A stretch of DNA of 64,000 nt from Luidia sarsii (taxonomy: Eukaryota > Echinodermata > Asteroidea > Paxillosida > Luidiidae), in contig OX465102.1 in NCBI GenBank assembly GCA_949987565.1, positions 31,682,565-31,746,564 on the forward strand, in the 5' to 3' direction. The position numbers were made by a program, and so were the translations under genes. A model generated the notes under the pieces. It did no database searches and was not told the origin of the DNA. It saw nothing but the letters and a program-made list of their open reading frames with translations. Positions 24,100 through 34,239 of this stretch are shown here, piece by piece. Each line of letters begins with the position of its first letter. Position 1 is the stretch's first letter.

Positions 24100-27000
24100 T
24101 ACAGTCCAGTCTAGTCCAGTCCAGTCCAGTCCAGTCCAGTCCAGTCCAGGCTACAAGTTCAGTCCAGTCCACTCCAGTCAAGTCTATTCCAGTCCAGTCC
24201 AGTCCAGTCCAGTCCAGTCCAGTCCAGTCCAGTCCAGTCCAGTCCAGTCCAGTCCAGTCCAGTCCAGTCCAGTCCAGTCCAGTCCAGTCCAGTCCAGTCC
24301 AGTCCAGTCCAGTCCAGTCCAGTCCAGTCCAGTCCAGTCCAGTCCAGTCCAGTCCAGTCCAGTCCAGTCCAGTCCAGTCCAGTCCAGTCCAGTCCAGTCC
24401 AGTCCAGTCCAGTCCAGTCCAGTCCAGTCCAGTCCAGTCCAGTCCAGTCCAGTCCAGTCCAGTCCAGTCCAGTCCAGTCCAGTCCAGTCCAGTCCAGTCC
24501 AGTCCAGTCCAGTCCAGTCCAGTCCAGTCCAGTCCAGTCCAGTCCAGTCCAGTCCAGTCCAGTCCAGTCCAGTCCAGTCCAGTCCAGTCCAGTCCAGTCC
24601 AGTCCAGTCCAGTCCAGTCCAGTCCAGTCCAGTCCAGTCCAGTCCAGTCCAGTCCAGTCCAGTCCAGTCCAGTCCAGTCCAGTCCAGTCCAGTCCAGTCC
24701 AGTCCAGTCCAGTCCAGTCCAGTCCAGTCCAGTCCAGTCCAGTCCAGTCCAGTCCAGTCCAGTCCAGTCCAGTCCAGTCCAGTCCAGTCCAGTCCAGTCC
24801 AGTCCAGTCCAGTCCAGTCCAGTCCAGTCCAGTCCAGTCCAGTCCAGTCCAGTCCAGTCCAGTCCAGTCCAGTCCAGTCCAGTCCAGTCCAGTCCAGTCC
24901 AGTCCAGTCCAGTCCAGTCCAGTCCAGTCCAGTCCAGTCCAGTCCAGTCCAGTCCAGTCCAGTCCAGTCCAGTCCAGTCCAGTCCAGTCCAGTCCAGTCC
25001 AGTCCAGTCCAGTCCAGTCCAGTCCAGTCCAGTCCAGTCCAGTCCAGTCCAGTCCAGTCCAGTCCAGTCCAGTCCAGTCCAGTCCAGTCCAGTCCAGTCC
25101 AGTCCAGTCCAGTCCAGTCCAGTCCAGTCCAGTCCAGTCCAGTCCAGTCCAGTCCAGTCCAGTCCAGTCCAGTCCAGTCCAGTCCAGTCCAGTCCAGTCC
25201 AGTCCAGTCCAGTCCAGTCCAGTCCAGTCCAGTCCAGTCCAGTCCAGTCCAGTCCAGTCCAGTCCAGTCCAGTCCAGTCCAGTCCAGTCCAGTCCAGTCC
25301 AGTCCAGTCCAGTCCAGTCCAGTCCAGTCCAGTCCAGTCCAGTCCAGTCCAGTCCAGTCCAGTCCAGTCCAGTCCAGTCCAGTCCAGTCCAGTCCAGTCC
25401 AGTCCAGTCCAGTCCAGTCCAGTCCAGTCCAGTCCAGTCCAGTCCAGTCCAGTCCAGTCCAGTCCAGTCCAGTCCAGTCCAGTCCAGTCCAGTCCAGTCC
25501 AGTCCAGTCCAGTCCAGTCCAGTCCAGTCCAGTCCAGTCCAGTCCAGTCCAGTCCAGTCCAGTCCAGTCCAGTCCAGTCCAGTCCAGTCCAGTCCAGTCC
25601 AGTCCAGTCCAGTCCAGTCCAGTCCAGTCCAGTCCAGTCCAGTCCAGTCCAGTCCAGTCCAGTCCAGTCCAGTCCAGTCCAGTCCAGTCCAGTCCAGTCC
25701 AGTCCAGTCCAGTCCAGTCCAGTCCAGTCCAGTCCAGTCCAGTCCAGTCCAGTCCAGTCCAGTCCAGTCCAGTCCAGTCCAGTCCAGTCCAGTCCAGTCC
25801 AGTCCAGTCCAGTCCAGTCCAGTCCAGTCCAGTCCAGTCCAGTCCAGTCCAGTCCAGTCCAGTCCAGTCCAGTCCAGTCCAGTCCAGTCCAGTCCAGTCC
25901 AGTCCAGTCCAGTCCAGTCCAGTCCAGTCCAGTCCAGTCCAGTCCAGTCCAGTCCAGTCCAGTCCAGTCCAGTCCAGTCCAGTCCAGTCCAGTCCAGTCC
26001 AGTCCAGTCCAGTCCAGTCCAGTCCAGTCCAGTCCAGTCCAGTCCAGTCCAGTCCAGTCCAGTCCAGTCCAGTCCAGTCCAGTCCAGTCCAGTCCAGTCC
26101 AGTCCAGTCCAGTCCAGTCCAGTCCAGTCCAGTCCAGTCCAGTCCAGTCCAGTCCAGTCCAGTCCAGTCCAGTCCAGTCCAGTCCAGTCCAGTCCAGTCC
26201 AGTCCAGTCCAGTCCAGTCCAGTCCAGTCCAGTCCAGTCCAGTCCAGTCCAGTCCAGTCCAGTCCAGTCCAGTCCAGTCCAGTCCAGTCCAGTCCAGTCC
26301 AGTCCAGTCCAGTCCAGTCCAGTCCAGTCCAGTCCAGTCCAGTCCAGTCCAGTCCAGTCCAGTCCAGTCCAGTCCAGTCCAGTCCAGTCCAGTCCAGTCC
26401 AGTCCAGTCCAGTCCAGTCCAGTCCAGTCCAGTCCAGTCCAGTCCAGTCCAGTCCAGTCCAGTCCAGTCCAGTCCAGTCCAGTCCAGTCCAGTCCAGTCC
26501 AGTCCAGTCCAGTCCAGTCCAGTCCAGTCCAGTCCAGTCCAGTCCAGTCCAGTCCAGTCCAGTCCAGTCCAGTCCAGTCCAGTCCAGTCCAGTCCAGTCC
26601 AGTCCAGTCCAGTCCAGTCCAGTCCAGTCCAGTCCAGTCCAGTCCAGTCCAGTCCAGTCCAGTCCAGTCCAGTCCAGTCCAGTCCAGTCCAGTCCAGTCC
26701 AGTCCAGTCCAGTCCAGTCCAGTCCAGTCCAGTCCAGTCCAGTCCAGTCCAGTCCAGTCCAGTCCAGTCCAGTCCAGTCCAGTCCAGTCCAGTCCAGTCC
26801 AGTCCAGTCCAGTCCAGTCCAGTCCAGTCCAGTCCAGTCCAGTCCAGTCCAGTCCAGTCCAGTCCAGTCCAGTCCAGTCCAGTCCAGTCCAGTCCAGTCC
26901 AGTCCAGTCCAGTCCAGTCCAGTCCAGTCCAGTCCAGTCCAGTCCAGTCCAGTCCAGTCCAGTCCAGTCCAGTCCAGTCCAGTCCAGTCCAGTCCAGTCC

Positions 27001-29610
27001 AGTCCAGTCCAGTCCAGTCCAGTCCAGTCCAGTCCAGTCCAGTCCAGTCCAGTCCAGTCCAGTCCAGTCCAGTCCAGTCCAGTCCAGTCCAGTCCAGTCC
27101 AGTCCAGTCCAGTCCAGTCCAGTCCAGTCCAGTCCAGTCCAGTCCAGTCCAGTCCAGTCCAGTCCAGTCCAGTCCAGTCCAGTCCAGTCCAGTCCAGTCC
27201 AGTCCAGTCCAGTCCAGTCCAGTCCAGTCCAGTCCAGTCCAGTCCAGTCCAGTCCAGTCCAGTCCAGTCCAGTCCAGTCCAGTCCAGTCCAGTCCAGTCC
27301 AGTCCAGTCCAGTCCAGTCCAGTCCAGTCCAGTCCAGTCCAGTCCAGTCCAGTCCAGTCCAGTCCAGTCCAGTCCAGTCCAGTCCAGTCCAGTCCAGTCC
27401 AGTCCAGTCCAGTCCAGTCCAGTCCAGTCCAGTCCAGTCCAGTCCAGTCCAGTCCAGTCCAGTCCAGTCCAGTCCAGTCCAGTCCAGTCCAGTCCAGTCC
27501 AGTCCAGTCCAGTCCAGTCCAGTCCAGTCCAGTCCAGTCCAGTCCAGTCCAGTCCAGTCCAGTCCAGTCCAGTCCAGTCCAGTCCAGTCCAGTCCAGTCC
27601 AGTCCAGTCCAGTCCAGTCCAGTCCAGTCCAGTCCAGTCCAGTCCAGTCCAGTCCAGTCCAGTCCAGTCCAGTCCAGTCCAGTCCAGTCCAGTCCAGTCC
27701 AGTCCAGTCCAGTCCAGTCCAGTCCAGTCCAGTCCAGTCCAGTCCAGTCCAGTCCAGTCCAGTCCAGTCCAGTCCAGTCCAGTCCAGTCCAGTCCAGTCC
27801 AGTCCAGTCCAGTCCAGTCCAGTCCAGTCCAGTCCAGTCCAGTCCAGTCCAGTCCAGTCCAGTCCAGTCCAGTCCAGTCCAGTCCAGTCCAGTCCAGTCC
27901 AGTCCAGTCCAGTCCAGTCCAGTCCAGTCCAGTCCAGTCCAGTCCAGTCCAGTCCAGTCCAGTCCAGTCCAGTCCAGTCCAGTCCAGTCCAGTCCAGTCC
28001 AGTCCAGTCCAGTCCAGTCCAGTCCAGTCCAGTCCAGTCCAGTCCAGTCCAGTCCAGTCCAGTCCAGTCCAGTCCAGTCCAGTCCAGTCCAGTCCAGTCC
28101 AGTCCAGTCCAGTCCAGTCCAGTCCAGTCCAGTCCAGTCCAGTCCAGTCCAGTCCAGTCCAGTCCAGTCCAGTCCAGTCCAGTCCAGTCCAGTCCAGTCC
28201 AGTCCAGTCCAGTCCAGTCCAGTCCAGTCCAGTCCAGTCCAGTCCAGTCCAGTCCAGTCCAGTCCAGTCCAGTCCAGTCCAGTCCAGTCCAGTCCAGTCC
28301 AGTCCAGTCCAGTCCAGTCCAGTCCAGTCCAGTCCAGTCCAGTCCAGTCCAGTCCAGTCCAGTCCAGTCCAGTCCAGTCCAGTCCAGTCCAGTCCAGTCC
28401 AGTCCAGTCCAGTCCAGTCCAGTCCAGTCCAGTCCAGTCCAGTCCAGTCCAGTCCAGTCCAGTCCAGTCCAGTCCAGTCCAGTCCAGTCCAGTCCAGTCC
28501 AGTCCAGTCCAGTCCAGTCCAGTCCAGTCCAGTCCAGTCCAGTCCAGTCCAGTCCAGTCCAGTCCAGTCCAGTCCAGTCCAGTCCAGTCCAGTCCAGTCC
28601 AGTCCAGTCCAGTCCAGTCCAGTCCAGTCCAGTCCAGTCCAGTCCAGTCCAGTCCAGTCCAGTCCAGTCCAGTCCAGTCCAGTCCAGTCCAGTCCAGTCC
28701 AGTCCAGTCCAGTCCAGTCCAGTCCAGTCCAGTCCAGTCCAGTCCAGTCCAGTCCAGTCCAGTCCAGTCCAGTCCAGTCCAGTCCAGTCCAGTCCAGTCC
28801 AGTCCAGTCCAGTCCAGTCCAGTCCAGTCCAGTCCAGTCCAGTCCAGTCCAGTCCAGTCCAGTCCAGTCCAGTCCAGTCCAGTCCAGTCCAGTCCAGTCC
28901 AGTCCAGTCCAGTCCAGTCCAGTCCAGTCCAGTCCAGTCCAGTCCAGTCCAGTCCAGTCCAGTCCAGTCCAGTCCAGTCCAGTCCAGTCCAGTCCAGTCC
29001 AGTCCAGTCCAGTCCAGTCCAGTCCAGTCCAGTCCAGTCCAGTCCAGTCCAGTCCAGTCCAGTCCAGTCCAGTCCAGTCCAGTCCAGTCCAGTCCAGTCC
29101 AGTCCAGTCCAGTCCAGTCCAGTCCAGTCCAGTCCAGTCCAGTCCAGTCCAGTCCAGTCCAGTCCAGTCCAGTCCAGTCCAGTCCAGTCCAGTCCAGTCC
29201 AGTCCAGTCCAGTCCAGTCCAGTCCAGTCCAGTCCAGTCCAGTCCAGTCCAGTCCAGTCCAGTCCAGTCCAGTCCAGTCCAGTCCAGTCCAGTCCAGTCC
29301 AGTCCAGTCCAGTCCAGTCCAGTCCAGTCCAGCCCAGAAGTCCAGTCCAGTCCAGTCCAGTCCAGTCTATTTCAGTCCAGTCTATTTCAGTCCAGTCCAG
29401 ACCAGTCCAGTCCAGTCCAGTCCAGTCCAGTCCAGTCCAGTCCAGCCCAGCCCAGAAGTCTAGTCAAGTCCAGTCCAGTCCAGTCCAGTCCAGTCCAGTC
29501 CAGTCCAGTCCAGTCCAGTCCAGCCCAGAAGTCCAGTCCAGTCCAGTCCAGTCCAGTCTATTTCAGTCCAGTCCAGTCCAGTCCAGTCCTGTCCAGTCCA
29601 ATATTATCTA
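24100..29610 (+). repeat. Giant AGTCC pentanucleotide satellite, about 5.5 kb
   Basis: From 24191 to 29330 the plus strand is an uninterrupted (AGTCC)n run, 5140 bp or 1028 units, with no variant that I can see. The 5' edge (24100-24190) is degenerate, with AGGCTACAAGTT, CACTCC and CAAGTCTATT variants. The 3' edge (29331-29610) carries AGCCCAGAAG and TCTATTTC variants, the former recurring about 191 bp apart (29331 and 29522). All forward frames translate to the cycle S-P-V-Q-S and all reverse frames to G-L-D-W-T, because 5 and 3 are coprime and no codon in the cycle is a stop. This explains the open frames of more than 1800 codons, which are not genes. Confidence 0.98.
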
Positions 29611-29650
29611 GGGATGTACCTTTGTACTATTCAAGAACAAGGTAGATATT

Positions 29651-30052
29651 GGCTATGTTCAGACACCGTACTATGGAGACCGAAAAAGGTCTATCATTTG
29701 CAGTCACAGCCGGAGGTAAACATTTCATTGCAAACCCCTTGCGTTCATACTCACTAAGTTCAACCTCCCTCCTCTACCTCCATGGTTCAACTGAAAACAG
29801 TCTATCTCTGGTACTAAGAGGTCACGCACATTGCTTGACCCTGAATCCCAACTTCCCTTAATTGATGCCGTTTGGGCAGTGACATAAATCACCGGTTATG
29901 TAATGCGCTTGCTCGTCTGCTCGTCTGCCTACGTAGATAGACCGTTTGTAGTACCCAAAACGGTCTACGTAGACCGTTCAGACACAACTAGATAGACCCT
30001 TTTCAGTTTAAACCGAAGATAGACCACTTTTAGTACGGTGTCTGAACGACCC
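29651..30052. mobile_element. 402 bp non-autonomous DNA transposon, TATT flanks
   Basis: The left end GGCTATGTTCAGACACCGTA and the right end, whose complement begins GGGTCGTTCAGACACCGTAC, form terminal inverted repeats. The tetranucleotide TATT flanks both sides (29647-29650 and 30053-30056) and fits a target duplication. The interior has many GTCTATC/GATAGAC words and a nested GGTCTACGTAGACC palindrome near 29970. No transposase frame is present. It sits about 40 bp from the end of the AGTCC satellite. Confidence 0.75.
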
Positions 30053-30074
30053 TATTGTGTAGATTTGTGACCTC

Positions 30075-30234
30075 TGGCCGATTTCACCGTTGAACTGACT
30101 ATTCGTAAGACTATGGCTATGAGTGAATGAGCGATGCAAGGAAACTATTCCATCCATAGTGATTCGTGACTATTCTGGATTACCCTTTGTAAGTGGAATT
30201 ACAATGGATCCTACTGCTTAGTTCAATCCATCCC
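30075..30234. mobile_element. Diverged relative of the 3.85 kb MITE
   Basis: TGGCCGATTTCACC at the left and TTCAATCCATCCC at the right match the termini of the element at 3847-4003. Shared interior words include GCGATGCA followed by GAAACTAT, and GTAAGT followed by TACRATGGATC. It is much more diverged than the first copy and abuts the 402 bp element. Confidence 0.6.
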
Positions 30235-31509
30235 TGGGGCTGCTAGTTAACCTTCACTTACTTCTAAAAACACAGGAAGAATCAAGTAGTGTTTGGAAGG
30301 ATCAAGTGTAGGCCTCAAACTCCAATGTTTGTGTTATTACTATTATAATATGATTGAAAACCAGTGTACATATGTACCTTGAATTGTGCTGTACAACAAA
30401 GAATTATTCTCAGGAATTAAATATTAGTTTTTCCAGGAAAATGGCGCCATCTTGTTTAGAAAGGTTCCAGTAGAAAGGGTTGAAATGTCAGGCATCGTAC
30501 ATTTTTTTAAGGATTGGATTGATGTCAGTTTACCATTTATTTGTATTCAGAATTTGATCATTATACAAAATGTTAACTGTAACATGCAAAAGAATCACTA
30601 CGACCAAGACAACATTGCATGTATCCTTTTTGGACACTTTTTGTCATTATTGATGTGAATCCTTCCATTGCCATGGAAACAAACTATTGATGAGATAACT
30701 GAGGATAATCTGCTTGATTGAACCTATCACCCCTAGCAACATGATTTGACTCACATGACGGGAAGACCCTTTCCACTTCCACCTTCCATCCAACAAAATA
30801 ATGATAATAATAATAGTAGGCCTAATAGATTGAAAATGAAATTGAAACAAGAAAAAGCCTAGGGAGAATTGTACAAAGTAGAGGTGTGAAGAGAGTTCAT
30901 TGAGAATAGCTAGGTAAGTAATGGCCTGTAGAAAAGAATAAAAAGACCCTTGATAATGGTTGGAAAGTACAGGTGCTCAAGGGGACAGGGTCATGTGCAC
31001 TTGTCCATGTATGGCGAGATCTTAAATTAAGCAGAACAAAAAAAGTTCCCCCCTTTTTTTGGCAGCAGAAATCGGTTTTGCTGATGTGTGAGAAGAGATT
31101 TGAGATAGGTTACTGTCAATAACTGCATGGAAATGGAATATTTCTACTCTACCATTGTAAGGTGATTTGATACCTTATGCATACACAATGTAGATGTCAT
31201 GATTTGTTTAATGTTTAGCATTCATGCATGATTTCACTCCTTGACAACCTGTAGTGTGGACTAGATGACTTTTGCTGATACTACATTGTATATAAATGGG
31301 TATTGAAGAGTTATTACCACTATCCTTCCCATGAAACATTCTATCAGACCACACCTAACGGTTAGGACTTCCTTTTATACAAAAGTCTGTAATGATGACG
31401 CTGTCTTTCTAAATTCCACCTGAGGTTCAAGAAGTCTTTCTATCCCAAACATTTGGGAGTGCATGGGAGTTGTAATCTTTTTAACCAGTCTTGAAATGAT
31501 AAAAGTAAT
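30235..31509. other. Single-copy stretch with a palindromic YY1-like site
   Basis: GAAAATGGCGCCATCTTG at about 30437-30455 contains back-to-back YY1-type motifs around the palindrome ATGGCGCCAT. It is followed at about 30461-30498 by a fragment of the common MITE core (AAAGGTTCCAGTAGAAAGGG, then TTGAAATGTCAGGC). An ATT-rich microsatellite lies near 30800-30815. No gene is supported. Confidence 0.45.
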
Positions 31510-31514
31510 TCAAT

Positions 31515-32090
31515 GACAGCAGACAAACAGGCAAGTCAGACAGACAGGTAGGCAGATAGGCCGGCAGACGGACAGACAGACAGGCAGACAGAAGGGCAGA
31601 GGGGGAGACAAATGGGCAGACAAATGGGCAGACAGAGAGTTAGACAGAAAGACAGACAGACATGAAAGCAGACATGCACGAAGACAAACAAACAAACAAA
31701 CAGGCAGACAGACAGGCAGACATGCAGGCAGACATGCAGGCAGACATGCAGGCAGACATGCAGGCAGACATGCAGGCAGTCAAACAAACAAACAGGCAGA
31801 CAGACAGGCAGACATGCAGGCAGACATGCAGGCAGACATGCAGGCAGACATGCAGGCAGTCAAACAAACAAACAGGCAGACAGACAGGCAGACATGCAGG
31901 CAGACATGCAGGCAGACATGCAGGCAGACATGCAGGCAGTCAAACAAACAAACAGGCAGACAGACAGACAGACAGACAGACAGACAGGTAGACATGCAGG
32001 CAGACATGCAGGCAGTCAAACAAACAAATAGGCAGATAGGTAGGTAGGTAGGTAGATAGATAGATAGATAGATTGTCAAGCAAGCATGAA
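31515..32090 (+). repeat. CAGACATGCAGG minisatellite with 80 bp higher-order unit
   Basis: Units GGCAGACA and TGCAGGCAGACA are tandemly repeated. A CAAACAAACAAACAGG punctuation recurs at 31781, 31861 and 31941 (80-base period) and again at 32017. The array ends in TAGG and TAGA tetranucleotide runs (about 32037-32075). Open frames on both strands (MQADMQAD, CLHVCLSV) arise from the repeat. Confidence 0.94.
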
Positions 32091-32495
32091 GACAGACAGC
32101 AATAGCTGCTTAATATGCTTAATGTACATGTACATCTGTCTATAGATCAAATAACTTGGCTTAATATTTCAAGGAAAAAAACAGAGTCACAAATTAGGAA
32201 GCCTTTGCGAAAACTTATGTTGATGATGAAAAATATACCATTGGTTTCCATGGAAACCCTCAAGGGATAAAAAAAAAACCACACGTGTTTATTAAAAGCA
32301 ATGGATTTGATGGCATTCTTGGCAGAATGAATGAAATATCCAAATTGATTGAGTAAATCCTCCCTATGTCCTACTCTTGACTCTTTCTACTAGATGGCAG
32401 AGCATTTTAGGGACAAGAAGAAACCAAACAGATGCCATAAACAGATGTTTGTGCTTTATTCTATAAGCTGGAAATCATGAATACCTTTTAAAAAT

Positions 32496-32678
32496 CGCAG
32501 TGGCTGGTGTTACGGCAGTCGTCCGTGTGGTTCCCTGACTTCACAGTATTTGTCAGGATGTTTAGCTCTTGGAACCAGACTATCAGCTAACAGACTGGTT
32601 CAACCAGCCTGCAATGCTGACGAAATACAATCAAGTCAGGGAACCACACAGACGACTGCCGTAACAACAGCCACTGCG
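32496..32678. mobile_element. 183 bp foldback MITE with 9 bp target-site duplication
   Basis: The element begins CGCAGTGGCTGGTGTTACGG and ends in the complementary GTAACAACAGCCACTGCG. The arms are about 55-60 bp with few mismatches (shared words ACGGCAGTCGTC and GTGTGGTTCCCTGACTT). The direct repeat TTTAAAAAT flanks it perfectly at 32487-32495 and 32679-32687. A 9 bp duplication is typical of Mutator-like elements, so that superfamily is inferred. No transposase is encoded; the short open frame across it is incidental. Confidence 0.85.
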
Positions 32679-32757
32679 TTTAAAAATATGATCAAAAACA
32701 GAAAAGAAACGATGCCTAATGCTTGGATCTTAGCATGACCTTACTCAATTGATCTCT

Positions 32758-34231
32758 ACATCTTGCTAGCCTCTTCATTTTGTAAGCCTCTACATTTTGT
32801 TAGCCTCTACATTTTGTTAGCCTCTACATTTTGTTAGCCTCTACATCTTGCTAGCCTCTACATTTTGTTAGCCTCTACATTTTGTTAGCTTCTACATGTT
32901 GTTAGCCTCTACATTTTGTTAGCCTCTACATTTTGTTAGCCTCTACATTTTGTTAGCCTCTACATCTTGCTAGCCTCTTCATTTTGTAAGCCTCTACATT
33001 TTGTTAGCCTCTACATTTTGTTAGCCTCTACATTTTGTTAGCCTCTACATTTTGTTAGCCTCTACATTTTGTTAGCCTCTACATTTTGCTAGCCTCTACA
33101 TTTTGCTAGCCTCTACATTTTGTTAGCCTCTACATTTTGCTAGCCTCTACATCTTGTTAGCCTCTACATTTTGTTAGCCTCTATATCTTGTTAGCCTCTA
33201 CATGTTGTTAGCTTCTACATGTTGTTAGCCTCTACATTTTGTTAGCCTCTACATTTTGTTAGCCTATACATCTTGCTAGCCTCTACATCTTGCTAGCCTC
33301 TACATTTTGCTAGCCTCTACATTTTGTTAGCCTCTACATTTTGTAAGCCTCTACATTTTGTAAGCCTCTACATTTTGTTAGCCTCTACATTTTGTTAGCC
33401 TCTACATTTTGTTAGCCTCTACATCTTGCTAGCCTCTACATCTTGCTAGCCTCTACATTTTGTTAGCCTCTACATTTTGTTAGCTTCTACATGTTGTTAG
33501 CCTCTACATTTTGTTAGCCTCTACATTTTGTTAGCCTCTACATTTTGTTAGCCTCTACATCTTGCTAGCCTCTTCATTTTGTAAGCCTCTACATTTTGTT
33601 AGCCTCTACATTTTGTTAGCCTCTACATTTTGTTAGCCTCTACATTTTGTTAGCCTCTACATTTTGTTAGCCTCTACATTTTGCTAGCCTCTACATTTTG
33701 CTAGCCTCTACATGTTGTTAGCCTCTACATTTTGTTAGCCTCTACATTTTGTTAGCCTCTACATCTTGCTAGCCTCTACATCTTGCTAGCCTCTACATTT
33801 TGCTAGCCTCTACATTTTGCTAGCCTCTACATTTTGTTAGCCTCTACATTTTGTTAGCCTCTACATCTTGCTAGCCTCTACATTTTGTTAGCCTCTACAT
33901 CTTGTTAGCCTCTACATTTTGTTAGCCTCTACATTTTGCTAGCCTCTACATTTTGTTAGCCTCTACATTTTGTTAGCCTCTACATCTTGTTAGCCTCTAC
34001 ATTTTGTTAGCCTCTACATCTTGTTAGCCTCTACATTTTGTTAGCCTCTACATTTTGTTAGCCTCTACATCTTGCTAGCCTCTACATCTTGTTAGCCTCT
34101 ACATTTTGTTAGCCTCTATATCTTGTTAGCCTGTACATGTTGTTAGCCTCTACATTTTGTTAGCCTCTACATTTTGTTATCCTCTACATTTTGTTAGCCT
34201 CTACATCTTGCTAGTCTCTACATCTTGCTCT
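32758..34231 (+). repeat. 17 bp tandem array, about 86 units without length change
   Basis: The unit is TTAGCCTCTACATTTTG. Sampled anchors at 32771, 32975, 33179, 33570, 34199 and 34216 are all separated by exact multiples of 17 (12, 24, 47, 84 and 85 units), so no net insertion or deletion has accumulated. Substitution variants are common and concentrated in ATNTTGNNAG (TTTTGT, TCTTGC, TTTTGC, TGTTGT, TTTTGTAA). Rare marker units (CTCTTCATTTTGTAAG) at 32771, 32975 and 33570 show block duplication (204 and 595 bp apart). Stop codons in every frame make it noncoding. Confidence 0.96.
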
Positions 34232-34239
34232 GACATTGA

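Noticed and set aside
24021..29645. Open frames of 1874 and 1839 codons (SPVQS repeat protein)
   Set aside because: A 5 bp repeat whose codon cycle contains no stop is open in every forward frame. The protein is the same cycle in each frame, and no flanking coding sequence or signal peptide supports a gene.
32758..34231. CRISPR-like array of direct repeats
   Set aside because: The units are contiguous 17 bp repeats without unique spacers, in eukaryotic-type DNA with no cas genes.
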